Origin: an uncultured Mobiluncus sp.
GTDB lineage: Bacteria > Actinomycetota > Actinomycetes > Actinomycetales > Actinomycetaceae
Direction: 5' to 3'
DNA: 55,792 nucleotides
NCBI RefSeq assembly: GCF_947254095.1
Contig: NZ_CAMYBV010000013.1
Span: 1 to 55,792, forward strand
Shown piece after piece: positions 33,962 to 44,000 of this stretch. The position numbers and the translations under genes are program-made. Position 1 is the stretch's first letter; each line of letters begins with the position of its first letter. The notes beneath the pieces were generated by a model, which did not search any database, was not told where the DNA came from, and saw nothing but the letters and a program-made list of their open reading frames with translations.

Positions 33962-34393
33962 TTACTTGTCGTCGGCAACAACGACCAAGTCATCGTCGTC
34001 GATGTCCTCCCAGGATTCCTCAGCCCAGGGATCCTCGACAGGACGGGTGCGACTGTACAAAATAAACCCAGCCACCGCGGCGGCTCCGGTCAACAGAATA
34101 GTCGCCAACCAGGGGTGACGAATCGGGCACTTCTTTTTGGGGTTCATAGCTGACTTGACTCCTTCACTAGCTTTGGAAACTTTTTCGGCAATAGTACCGT
34201 CACCGGCAACCGCCCTCGACACTGCCTCGTTTACGGCTTGCGCCCGCGGCAGGAGGTCTGTTTTCACCTTAGTGCCAAAGTCCCCGACGGCTCCACGAGC
34301 CTTTCCAGCAACCTCAGCAGCATTCAGTGCCATGTCTTCCCCGGCTCGCTTCATGCAGTCCATATCGATGCATTTCGACAAGTTATCCAGCAT
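33962..34393 (-). CDS. Small membrane protein with acidic C terminus, unknown function
   Basis: 143 aa. Residues 1-~85 are amphipathic and Ala/Lys-rich (AAEVAGKARGAVGDFG, AVSRAVAGDGTIAEKV), likely helical. One transmembrane helix (WLATILLTGAAAVAGFILYS, about 94-113) is followed by a strongly acidic tail (EDPWAEESWEDIDDDD). The start ATG has AAGGATCCA upstream. Proteins of this plan (helical domain, membrane anchor, acidic end) are common near cell-division genes in actinobacteria, but I do not recognise a family. It shares its terminator with crgA. Confidence 0.78.
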   Translation of the reverse strand: MLDNLSKCIDMDCMKRAGEDMALNAAEVAGKARGAVGDFGTKVKTDLLPRAQAVNEAVSRAVAGDGTIAEKVSKASEGVKSAMNPKKKCPIRHPWLATILLTGAAAVAGFILYSRTRPVEDPWAEESWEDIDDDDLVVVADDK

Positions 34394-34582
34394 TGGATCC
34401 TTCTTTCACTCACACCGAGCCGAACGGACACGGTTGGTACTATTTTGCCTCTTATTTGAAATTTTTGCAGGAAATAGGCCTGTTCATTTTTCCTGACCGG
34501 CTCACAGCGGGGCCTCGCCGCTAGCGTTGAGGGTGCCTGAAATTGCTTTGCGCCTGGGCCGCGCGCATGAAAAGATAGAACT

Positions 34583-35104
34583 ATGCAAGCAACAATTCAC
34601 ACTTCTGCAGGCGACATCAGCCTGGAACTTTATCCGCAATCCGCGCCGGTCACGGTAAAGAACTTCACCGACCTGGCGACCGGTGCGCGTCAATGGACTC
34701 ACCCGATTACCGGGGAAACCTCCACGGACCCGCTCTACAACGGTACGGTGTTTCACCGGGTCATCTCTGGTTTCATGATTCAAGGCGGGGATCCCATCGG
34801 CACCGGCACAGGCGGCCCGGGCTACGTATTTGACGACGAAATCGACCCGGCCTTGGGATTCACCGAACCTTACCTGTTGGCGATGGCTAACGCCGGCACG
34901 CGCGGCGGTCAGGGCACCAACGGTTCCCAGTTCTTTATCACGGTCGCCCCGACCACTTGGCTCAACGGCAAGCACACGATTTTTGGCCGCGTCCTGGACG
35001 ATGCGTCCCGCGCTGTCGTGGACAAAATCGCCGCGACCCAAACGGACCGCTCGGATCGTCCCCTGGAGGACGTCATGATTGAGTCCATCGACATCACGGA
35101 GTAA
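34583..35104 (+). CDS. ppiA: Peptidyl-prolyl cis-trans isomerase, cyclophilin type
   Basis: 173 aa, single cyclophilin domain: FHRVISGFMIQGGDPIGTGTGGPG (split, about 57-80), with the catalytic Arg and Phe of FHRV ... FMIQGGD, then NGSQFFITVAPTTWLNGKHTIFG (about 113-135). There is no signal peptide, so it is cytoplasmic. It should catalyse proline isomerisation during folding. The ppiA-rhomboid-crgA neighbourhood is conserved in actinobacteria near the origin. The rhomboid gene starts 47 bases downstream. Confidence 0.96.
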   Translation: MQATIHTSAGDISLELYPQSAPVTVKNFTDLATGARQWTHPITGETSTDPLYNGTVFHRVISGFMIQGGDPIGTGTGGPGYVFDDEIDPALGFTEPYLLAMANAGTRGGQGTNGSQFFITVAPTTWLNGKHTIFGRVLDDASRAVVDKIAATQTDRSDRPLEDVMIESIDITE

Positions 35105-35151
35105 ACCCGTTTGACCCGATACTCCGGTGGTTTTGAATGTACTGTTAAGTC

Positions 35152-36054
35152 ATGAAAAACACCGCAACAGCCCCTAAGCCTTACGTGACTTGGGGGCTTT
35201 GTATTGCCTTAATCATCGTCTGGGTTGCCGAGCTGTTTATTCCCGGAGTCATTCAGAACTTTGCTTTCCTGCCGCTCCTGGGCCTGTTTGAGCCGTGGCG
35301 TTTCATCACCGCGGCGTTCCTGCATTCGGTGCCCTCACCGTTTCACCTTGCGTTTAACACCTGGGCTTTGCTGGTGGTCGGCAGGGCGCTGGAACCGGTC
35401 GTGGGTCACGTGAAACTGGCTCTTGCGTTTGGTATCAGCGCTTTCGGGGCGCTCATGGCGCAATGCCTGACCGTTTTTGTCGACCCGAACGCCTGGATCA
35501 CCCCCACGGTGGGCGCGTCCGGGGCGGTCTTTGGGTTCTTTGGTATGGTCCTGGCGATTCAAAAGGTGCTGCGCCTGCCCTGGACGGAAATGGCGACCTT
35601 AATCGGGCTGAACTTTGTCATCGGGTTCATGGTTCCTAACGTCGCCTGGGTGGCCCATCTGGGGGGCTTGGCGGTGGGTCTGGTGCTGGGAGCCTACACC
35701 GGCTGGGTACTGCGTAACGCGACCTACGTAGCAGTTCGGGGCACGGGCTCGGAAGACACTCACTTTGCTGCCAACGCGCCCGAGACACTGCAGAATCCAG
35801 GCACCGCTCTCAGTTCACCGGATGCGCCGGACGCCCAGGAGACTTCCGACGCCACGGCGCCAGACGGGTCGAAGGTTCCTGACGGGGCGGATTCCCCGGC
35901 TGCTCCGGCCGCTCCCGTGGTGCGCCGAGTGACCAACACGACCACACGGCTGCGTGACCTCGCGGTTTACGGCGGAGTTTTCGCCGTGCTGTTAGTGAGC
36001 AACTGGGCTTTTTACCATTTCAACTACGAGGCTATCTACAGTTTCTTAAAATAA
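35152..36054 (+). CDS. Rhomboid family intramembrane serine protease
   Basis: 300 aa with about seven membrane helices. The catalytic dyad is visible: Ser123 in GASGAVFGFFGM and His169 in AHLGGLAVGL; Asn69 in HLAFNTWAL fits the conserved oxyanion position. Between the sixth and last helix is a ~75-residue Pro/Ala/Asp/Ser-rich insertion (about 200-258) of low complexity, longer than in typical bacterial rhomboids. Substrates are unknown. A long hairpin follows the stop directly. Confidence 0.93.
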   Translation: MKNTATAPKPYVTWGLCIALIIVWVAELFIPGVIQNFAFLPLLGLFEPWRFITAAFLHSVPSPFHLAFNTWALLVVGRALEPVVGHVKLALAFGISAFGALMAQCLTVFVDPNAWITPTVGASGAVFGFFGMVLAIQKVLRLPWTEMATLIGLNFVIGFMVPNVAWVAHLGGLAVGLVLGAYTGWVLRNATYVAVRGTGSEDTHFAANAPETLQNPGTALSSPDAPDAQETSDATAPDGSKVPDGADSPAAPAAPVVRRVTNTTTRLRDLAVYGGVFAVLLVSNWAFYHFNYEAIYSFLK

Positions 36055-36055
36055 T

Positions 36056-36154
36056 CCCCCGAAAACAGATTTATAGGGGGGAAATAGCGCCGTAGCTGCC
36101 ATTATTGGCAGCTACGGCGCTATTTTCACTGTTTAGCCACAACTCCGGCTGGTA
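36056..36154 (+). repeat. Direct repeat copy A flanking the AbiE module
   Basis: About 99 bp, nearly identical to 37879-37977. Both run from CCCCCGAAA through ACAGATTTATA, a long palindrome and TAGCCACAACTCCGGC to GGTA. Differences are a few bases and the C/T run after the palindrome. Copy A begins one base after the rhomboid stop. Confidence 0.9.
36082..36125. terminator. 20-bp perfect hairpin in repeat copy A
   Basis: Arms 36082-36101 and 36106-36125 pair fully around the loop TTAT; the 3' arm ends in CTATTTT. Its place just after the rhomboid stop suggests a terminator for that gene and, read the other way, for the AbiE pair. Confidence 0.75.
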
Positions 36155-36338
36155 GAGGCGGATACATCGGGGCATAAAACATTACATCAGCGGACAAAAA
36201 CCCAGTTCGCGGGCCATCTACAAACCTGGGTCTCAGCAAGCTGTCATTCCGAGGCAAGCGTAGGCTATCGCCGTTCATCATCAACAGCGCCGATTCAACC
36301 TGACTCGTACAATTTTTGTTGATTCTTGGCATATTTTC

Positions 36339-37193
36339 CTAACGCATCTCATCCAGCCCTGCGAATCTCGCGAGCTTAAGGGCCGAATCGATAGCATTTT
36401 CGAACTCGAGTCCTGCCGCATAGGGAGACCCTGAGACGTATGAGTTCCAGATTCCCCGCATGATGTCGGATTCCCTGACTTCCTTTAGGACTGCCGAGTA
36501 ACCGGCCATTCTGTTGATTGTGCCGCGCTTGGTTGCGGTGGCGGCGACTGCCTGGTGGAGAGATTTCTGATCGATGTCTTCCGACCTGAGACGAAACAGC
36601 GTGTGGATGTCATAGAAATCGCGGCCGCGCGTATTCGCGATTCCGCGGGACACCACTGTCTCCAGTTTTTCTGCGAGCACTGTTTCGAGTGGGTAGGTGA
36701 GCACCCGCACGACCCCCTCCTCGAACATGAGCGGGTAGCGGTACTCGACGTGTCCCGGGACTATCTCGTCACCTGTGGTTATGTCTAGCTTCATTGGCAC
36801 GTCTATCTTGCCGTGTCTGACACGAAGATGGACACGCCAATTGGCGTACTCGTCGTCCTCACGTATTGGCTCGATTCGTTCAAAGGAGAACTCCATACCA
36901 TCGCCATCGTCGATAGCACAGATGGCGCAGACGGCTTCACTCACTGTCCGCTCGTCCATGTCCATGCCAATCACCGTGGTGTCCATGTCCATGGTCGTTC
37001 TCTGGGAAATGCCCGTCATTGACGAGATGAGCAGGCCTCCCTTTAAGACGAATATCTGTGCGTAGTCGCTCTGTTCGAGCCGAATCAGCAGGCGCTCGAA
37101 CAGGTACATCTGCAAAAGCTCCTGTGGTTTTAGGTTGGCTTTCTTCGCCATCTCCTTGATTTTGCCCTTGAGGCTTGTATCGCTTCTCATCAT
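36339..37193 (-). CDS. abiEii: AbiEii-type nucleotidyltransferase toxin
   Basis: Toxin of a type IV AbiE toxin-antitoxin and phage-abortive system, 284 aa, cytoplasmic. The nucleotidyltransferase core shows LKGGLLIS (Lys51-Gly-Gly) and RTTMDMDTT with Asp69 and Asp71 as likely metal ligands. The later block AEKLETVVSRGIANTRGRDFYDI (split, about 185-207) is the second AbiEii signature. The first ATG overlaps the antitoxin stop by four bases. Members are GTP-binding nucleotidyltransferases that arrest growth, in some families by modifying tRNA ends. The gene lies in an island between direct repeats, so it was probably acquired. The 200 bp after its stop (36126-36338) shows no credible gene. Confidence 0.9.
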   Translation of the reverse strand: MMRSDTSLKGKIKEMAKKANLKPQELLQMYLFERLLIRLEQSDYAQIFVLKGGLLISSMTGISQRTTMDMDTTVIGMDMDERTVSEAVCAICAIDDGDGMEFSFERIEPIREDDEYANWRVHLRVRHGKIDVPMKLDITTGDEIVPGHVEYRYPLMFEEGVVRVLTYPLETVLAEKLETVVSRGIANTRGRDFYDIHTLFRLRSEDIDQKSLHQAVAATATKRGTINRMAGYSAVLKEVRESDIMRGIWNSYVSGSPYAAGLEFENAIDSALKLARFAGLDEMR

Positions 37194-37795
37194 CTGAGCA
37201 CCTCCAGATACATCCTGAACGCATCCTCAACTCCAAGCGCGCAGCACATCCGCGCGAGACCCTCAAGGTCGGCATCACGTCTCTTGAAATAGCCCGCCAC
37301 CGCGTCACGTACGAGTTGCGGATCGGCACCCTCAGAGGACCTCTGCGAGATTAGGTCAGCCACCGCCCGCTCCGCGCAGTACGCCCGCACCATAGCACCA
37401 CCGGGAGACTTCACCTCCGTGATACCCAGCTCGTAAACGTCCGGATTGACCCTGTAAATCCTCACGTCGGGATGCTCGCCGGTAAGACCGCGCGGGTTGT
37501 AGCCGTGCGGTACGGTGACATCAAGCGCGTAAGGCATCCTGTCGGAGAGACCCGCGAGGTACAGCGCGCATCCATGCGAAATGACACACTTCCTCCACCG
37601 GTATGAGACGGCAGCAAACTCGTCACCAAAAACCTCGGGCAAACAGTAGACACCCCTCGTAAGCCTGTCTATAGCCCCAGACTTCAACGCATGAGAAATC
37701 GAACCCGGCAGAAAGCCCGCGCTCTTAATCTGCGCCGCACTGACCACACCCCCGGCACTCTCGATAAACCGAACTATCTCATTGCTTTTTCCCAA
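37190..37795 (-). CDS. abiEi: AbiEi-type antitoxin/transcriptional regulator
   Basis: 201 aa, DNA-binding antitoxin. The N-terminal winged-helix (about 1-55: EIVRFIESAGGVVSAAQIKSAGF, then GAIDRLTRGVYCLPE) is typical for AbiEi, where it binds inverted repeats in its own promoter; the C-terminal part (about 60-195) neutralises the toxin. The TTG start has AAAGGAG five bases upstream. Its stop overlaps the toxin ATG by four bases, so the pair is coupled, antitoxin first. An inverted repeat fitting an operator is just upstream (37817-37842). Confidence 0.88.
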   Translation of the reverse strand: MGKSNEIVRFIESAGGVVSAAQIKSAGFLPGSISHALKSGAIDRLTRGVYCLPEVFGDEFAAVSYRWRKCVISHGCALYLAGLSDRMPYALDVTVPHGYNPRGLTGEHPDVRIYRVNPDVYELGITEVKSPGGAMVRAYCAERAVADLISQRSSEGADPQLVRDAVAGYFKRRDADLEGLARMCCALGVEDAFRMYLEVLR

Positions 37796-37816
37796 GGCCG
37801 CTCCTTTTGATTATTA

Positions 37817-37842
37817 GACACAAAACATACCTTATTTGTGTC
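37817..37842 (-). promoter_or_regulatory. Candidate AbiEi operator
   Basis: Perfect inverted repeat GACACAAA (37817-37824) and TTTGTGTC (37835-37842), 10-bp spacer, 22 bases before the antitoxin start in an AT-rich leader. AbiEi proteins autoregulate by binding such repeats. Confidence 0.6.
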
Positions 37843-37878
37843 CAAAAATCAAAGATAGCGATCTAGCTAATAATTGCC

Positions 37879-37977
37879 CCCCCGAAACAGATTTATAAGG
37901 GGGAAATAGCGCCGTAGCTGCCATTATTGGCAGCTACGGCGCTATTTCCCCCCTTTTAGCCACAACTCCGGCAGGTA
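37879..37977 (+). repeat. Direct repeat copy B flanking the AbiE module
   Basis: Second copy of the ~99-bp repeat at 36056-36154, same orientation, 1,823 bp away. It lies between the AbiE promoter and the end of the giant surface-protein gene. Confidence 0.9.
37899..37952. terminator. 25-bp perfect hairpin in repeat copy B
   Basis: GGGGG plus the 20-base arm (37899-37923) pair with 37928-37952, loop TTAT, followed by CTTTT. It can terminate plus-strand transcription and, less clearly, read-through from the giant gene on the other strand. Confidence 0.7.
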
Positions 37978-38004
37978 TAGCGCCGATTTAGAACCGCACA
38001 CAAG

Positions 38005-38040
38005 CTGAAACGGCGAGGTCGTGAGACCTCGCCGTTTCAG
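38005..38040 (-). terminator. Terminator hairpin of the giant surface-protein gene
   Basis: Perfect 16-bp stem (38005-38020 with 38025-38040), loop GTGA, centred 38 bases past the giant gene stop. The stem begins and ends in short A/T runs (GAAAC/GTTTC) but no T tail follows, so efficiency is unclear. Confidence 0.7.
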
Positions 38041-38060
38041 TAGCCTAGGGCTTATGTCGC

Positions 38061-41000
38061 CTACTGCGCGTCAGACTGGCGCTTGCGCCGTGCTGCCAGC
38101 AGACCAATCCCTGCACCTGCCGCAATCATCAGGATGGACAAGCCACCGAAGATTGCTGCTTGCGCACCGGTCCGAGCCAATGTTGGTGGAACCTTCGGGT
38201 GCATCGGAGGCAGGGTGGTTGCCGGGGCAACCGGGATACTCGGCGGGTTGCTCGGAGTGCTCGGCGGCGGAGTCGTGGTCTCAGACTTCACCGGCGGCGG
38301 CGGAGTCGTGGTCTTGGACTCTACCGGAGGCGTACTTGGCGTGCCAGGCGTGTACGGCGGCGGCGGAGTCGTCGGCTTCACCACATTCACGGTCTGCGAA
38401 ACATCCTCGAGATCTTCGTGAACCAGAACCGGGGTGTAGGTGCCAGCCGGAGCCGTACCAGCCTTGGGCAGGTTACCAGCGTAGGCCTTCTCAAAGACGA
38501 CCAGCTTCTCGCCGTTGCTCAAGCCTTGCGTATCCTTCGCGGTTAGCGGAATCGACATCTTCCAGCTGCCGGAGCCGTCAGCCTCTGCCTTCAAGCCGGC
38601 CACGGTCACAGGCGAACCAACGATGGAGCCGTCGGACTTCTTGACCAAGGTACCAACCAAGGTGTAATCAGCACCAGCCTTCAAGCCGTTGTAGGTCACC
38701 GTGTCGTTCACGGTCGCGCCCTCACCAGCGGTAATCGCCTTGCCGCCGGACAGCTCAGCCGTGGTCTGGAGGTCCAGAGTCGGACGACGAGTGATGATCT
38801 GTTTCGGATCAGCGTTGTCGCGGTGTTCCACAATCGGCTTGTCGTTGGCCTTGGGCTCTGCGCCGTCCTTCGTCATCTCGTAGAGAGATTCGAAGAATAC
38901 CACGTCAGCATCCGGGTTAGCGTCGGCAGGAACCACCATCGGCTTGTCCTTGTCAACGACCCACTCGCTGTTGTCGGTTTCAGCCGTGACCTTCGTCCAC
39001 TTCACCAGCGGGTTGCCGTCGGCACCCAGCACCGGCTTGTTGTCGTTCGGGTCAGCCGTGTCATCGACGTAAACCAGTTCGGTCTTGAGCCAGTAGTCGC
39101 GTCCTTCCACCAGGTTGGTGTAGGTGACGGTATCAACCACAGCCGTGTCCTCACTCGGCTTGAGCATCTTGCCATCATCAGCGGTCCGAGCCACGGTCGC
39201 CAAGGTCGGCGTGACCAAGCTGAACTCGTTGAGAGCGGTGACGCTCACAGTGGCAGCCGGGGTGATGGTGAAGGTCTTGGTGGTACCTTCGGAACCATCA
39301 GTCCAGCCTTCAGACTTCCACTCAACCGTCCACTTTGCCTGGGTCGGAATCTGCGCCTTGGCGTCGGTTTCCGTAATGGTTATCTCAGTACCCATCGGGA
39401 AGCCGTCGAACCGCGGGCTGACAGCCTTGCTCGGATCCTTCGGGTCAACCGTCAGGTTGAAGCTACCCTCCAGAGCAGTTCCTTGCTTGGCGGTCTTATC
39501 CTTCGGCAGTTTAGCCTTGTAGGTAAAGTTCCAGGTTGTCGGAATCTTACCCACCACGTCAGCGGGCAGATCCGCAGCCGTCTTGATTACCTTGGTGACC
39601 TGGAATCCACCGAAGTGGGTGGAAACCTCGAGCCACTGAGTGCCAGCACCCGAAGCGAGATTCTCTTCATGGTGGAAGGCAATCAAGCCCGAAGCCGTCT
39701 CACCGGTCTGCAGTCCAACCAGCTTGGCTGTAAAGGCATCAACGTCCTTCGGCATCCGATACAGATCTTCCCACAAGACGACCGTCTTATGTTCCTGAAT
39801 CAGCTCGGTCGGAACCTTCACATCGATGGTCCAAGCACCGTTGTGACCACCCTTGACGTAGCCGCCCTCAACAGTGACTTCGCGCACCTCAGAGGGGACG
39901 TAGTCAATCTTGTGAGCCTGGCCCGCCTTGTCGTATTCGACGAAGTAGGTGTGCAGCAGGTACTTGCCGCCCTGCAGGTTCTGGTAGCTCACCAGGTCGG
40001 TAATCGTGTCGCCATTGCTGGCCTTCTTACCGAACTTACCAGTGGTGTGCGTACCGATGGTGACTTCGTTGGTGAACACGTTTTCAGCGGTCACTGTCAC
40101 GTTTGCAACGCGGTTTTTACCGTTCGGCGTGCCGCCGACGATCACTGTACCCTCGCCGTTCTTCGTGGACTCAACGGTCACGCCGTTGGCCTCGGTGAAC
40201 TTCACGGTGTCCTTCAGTCCGGCTTGCTCTTCAGCATTCTGGACATTCTCGCTGATGGTGCACTTGTCACCCACGGGAATACCGTCGATGGTTGCTGATT
40301 CACCTTCGTGCAGGGTAATCGTGTCATTCAAACCCTTTTCGGTACAGGTAACCGTGAACACGTACTTCGCGTTGGTGCGTTCGACATTCGCGGTGTTCTC
40401 ATCCCATCCGGTCACAGCCTTGGTCAGGGTCAGGGACCCGAACTCAGGGCGGTTCACGGTGATGGACTGAGAATCAGCAGTAATGTCGTTGTGCGTAGCC
40501 ACCGGCTTATGGTCACCCTTCGGGGTCACCTTGCCGCCGTCAGCATTTTCATACGTGCCTTCCGCCCAGAGCTGCTCGAACACGACCAGCTTGTCGCCAT
40601 CGGACTTAATGTCCGCAGCCTTGACGGTGATGTCCATGGTCGTTTCGTAAACCTTGACATCCTTACCGTACTTGGCTATTTCGTCAGCGTTCGGGTCCAC
40701 AGCCATGCTCGCGGTGACCTTTACGGTCTTCGCGTTAGTAGCCAAGGAACCAGTGTTGCCCGCATCGTAGGCAATCTTGCTGTAGACCTGACCGTCCAGA
40801 GCGTAGGTCTTGCCTTCCTCGACGTTCGCCATGCGGATTACGTCGTGAACCGTGTAGGTTTCGGGAGCCTTCTTGCCTTCCTTGTTGACGCCTTCCCAAA
40901 CCGTCAGGTTTGACTTGTTGTCGTCAACACTGGCAAGGGTGCCCACGCCAGGATGCTTGACCGTCACGGTCTGGTTCTCATCCTTCGGATTCTTGTGTTC

Positions 41001-44000
41001 CGCGACGAGCTTGCCCTTCAGCTGCAGCGATTCGAAAGCTACCAACTTATCGTTAGCCTTCAAGACGCTCAACGGTACGGTGAACTCGACAGTAGCGGCT
41101 GTCCCATCCTTGATAGTTCCGCTCACGCGAGTAGCGCCGTTCGTTGCCTTCGGGGTGGTGAACTTGCCCGTACCAACCACACCGGTGTCACTGACCGTAC
41201 CGTTAGCCGCGATACCCTTGAGTTCACCGCTAAGGGTGTACTCGGTCTCAGGCAGCAAGTTGTAGTACTCGACGAAGTCCGTCAGCTTGACGTTATCGCC
41301 TTCCCAAACAAACTTCTGGCCTTCGTATTCCAGCTTGGTGCCGATATGTGGCACGTCCACAACCGTCACAGTCTGGCGACCATCGTTCGGGTCTGCGTGG
41401 TTAGTATCCCACTTGATGGTGCCAACGTTAGCCTTGATGGTTTCGTCATCACCTGTCACGAGGGATTCGCGTGTCAGGTATTCGTACGCCACCAGCTTCA
41501 ACTCGCTGCCAGCATCCTTGGCCGCTTTCATCGGAGCCTTCAGCTGATCGGTCGTCACATTGAACTTGATGTCCTTCTTCACGTCCACATTCTCAGCAGT
41601 GAACCTCTCTAGGCCATCTGCCAAAACTGTTTCGTTAGGCTGACCGGCGTTGTACACCAGGCGGGAAACCAACACGTACTTCTCACCCTTGATGAGACCC
41701 TTCATCTGCACCTTATCCTGCAGATCCAGAGCCGCATCGGTCGCGATGACCTGGGTGCCGTCCTGAGTCAGGTCGGTTTCAATACTCGGGTTGTAGGAGG
41801 TCTTTACCGTCTGATTACCATCTTTCGGATCCTCGTGCTTCAACGGAGGTTCGTTCGGCTTATCGTTGCGAATCAGGGTCTCGTAAGCCACATACTTGTA
41901 TCCAGGCTTCAAGATGCCCTTGTCGAACGAGTTGTAACCGACCTTTTGCGTGCCGTTGGCCGCAGTCGGGGTGAAGGTGGCGGTGCCGGTGATACCGGTA
42001 TCGCTGACCTTACCGTCCAGACCGATTTCCATCAGGGTCGCATTCAAGGTGTAGGGAGCATTCGGAGTCAAACCAACGTAGCTGACCGTATCAACCAGCT
42101 GCTTCGAGTCGACCGGAATGGTCGGGATAGTCGGATTCTTCTCCCAAGCACGTTCGCCGTCCACGCTCAGCACCGTCTTAATGTCGGGCTTCACGCTGGA
42201 GCCAACAGTCTGTGCCGGGTCGTTCGGGTCTTCGTGAGTAGACTCAGCCGGACCGTCTGCCTTATCGCCGAGGTACAGGGTCTCAAACACGACCAGCTCG
42301 TCGTTCTCGGCCACAGTACCGGCCGGAATCTCGAAGGTCATGAAGTCGTCCTCGGTCCAGGTTGCCTTTTCAGCCTTGAACGACTTAGAGGTCACCTTGA
42401 TACCGGTGGACTTGTTTTGAGTCTTGTTCCACAGTTCGCCAACGACCACGTAGGTTTCGTCAACCTTCATACCGGTGAAGGTCACGGTGTCCTTGACCGT
42501 CGACTTAGCGTCAGCGAGGACCAGACCACGTTCGCCCTCAGCTCTGGCCTTAGTGGCGAGCTTCGGAGCCCAGACAGTCTGCGAGTCATCGTTGATGTCG
42601 TGGTGGATCAGGTATTCCTTGCCCTCTTGGTACACGGTCTCAAAGACCACGACCGGCTTACCCAGAATCAAGTTCGCCGGAACCTCGAACTCCAGGAGCT
42701 CAACGCCAGTACCGGAGGTAATAACCTTCTCGACCGGACGGTCTGCCTGACCATCCGCACGGTAAACCGAGTTTGCCGGGCCAATGACTCGCTCCACCGG
42801 AGCCAATCCAGGCACAGGCTTCTTGGTTTCCTTATCCATCAACTGACCGGACAGCAGGTAGGCCTTGGGCGTACCATCGGCGTACTTGGCATCCAGATTC
42901 AAACCGGAGTAGTCAACCTTGTCAACAATGGTGACTGCCTTGGTGTTATCAGCGACCTTGTCGCCGTCAGCCTTATCGGTAGCGGTCGTCTCCAGAGAGC
43001 CAACCCGCACGGTCTGATCCTCAGAGGCCATATCCTTGTGGTCCGCGACGACTTCGCCCTTGGCGTCCACGAGTTCCTCATAGACCACGAACTTCGCGCC
43101 GGCCTTGACCTTGTCAGCCGGAATCGTGAAGGTCACATTCTTATCAGTCGTGCCCTTAGTGACTTCGACGTTCGGAACATCGCTGGTCGCGACGACGGTC
43201 TTGCCGTCCTCAGCCATCAGCTTGCCCTTCAGGATGTAAGTACCCGGAGCGGCGTTCGTAATGGTCACCTTGTCGTCAACGGTAACGTCCTTCTGATCCT
43301 TCTGGAGTTGAACCAGCTTGGCACCATTCACAGTTGCGGCGGTAGCCAAGGACGGGTTGTAAACAACCTGCGAGTCATCGTTGATGTCGTGGTGGGTAGC
43401 AACGGTAACGTCACCATCCATCAGGTCTTCGAACACAACCACCGGGGCGGTAGCCAGAGCGGCCTTGTCCACCTCGAACTTCACAATGGCCTTCACAGCA
43501 CCCTTGTCCTTCGAGGACGGGGTCTTAGCCACGAACTTCGCGGGTGTGACCGTGACGTGCTTGGCGTCAATCGCATCCCCGGCCTTGACCTGGGTGCCGT
43601 CAGCCAAAGTGGCGTCAGCCTGATAGTGCAGGGCACCGGTAACGGAGTATTCCTTGCCTACCTGCAGACCCTCGTAATCGACCAAGTCGTAAATCACGAC
43701 CTTGGCGTGCGAATTGTCGAGGTTCTTATCGCTCGTATCCGAACCCTCACCGTCCTTGCCGCCATCATAAGCGGTGGTGGTAATGGAGTTCTTTACCACG
43801 TTGATGGTCTGTGCCGGGTCCTTCGGGTTAGCGTGCTTGACCACAACCTTGCCCTTGGCGTCGCCATCGTGCAGGGTTTCAAAGACCACCAGGTCCTTGC
43901 CCTCTACGATGCTGTCAGCAGGAACCGTGAACTTCATGGTCTGCTTGCCAATGATGCCATTCGCGTCAGAGGTGACCGGCACCGGCTTTACAGTCACACC

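Noticed and set aside
36126..36332. 68-aa minus-strand frame after the AbiE toxin
   Set aside because: No ribosome binding site, no membrane or domain pattern, and it ends inside the direct repeat.
38823..40298. Other long plus-strand frames antisense to the giant gene
   Set aside because: Same reason; codon bias and domain content clearly belong to the minus strand.
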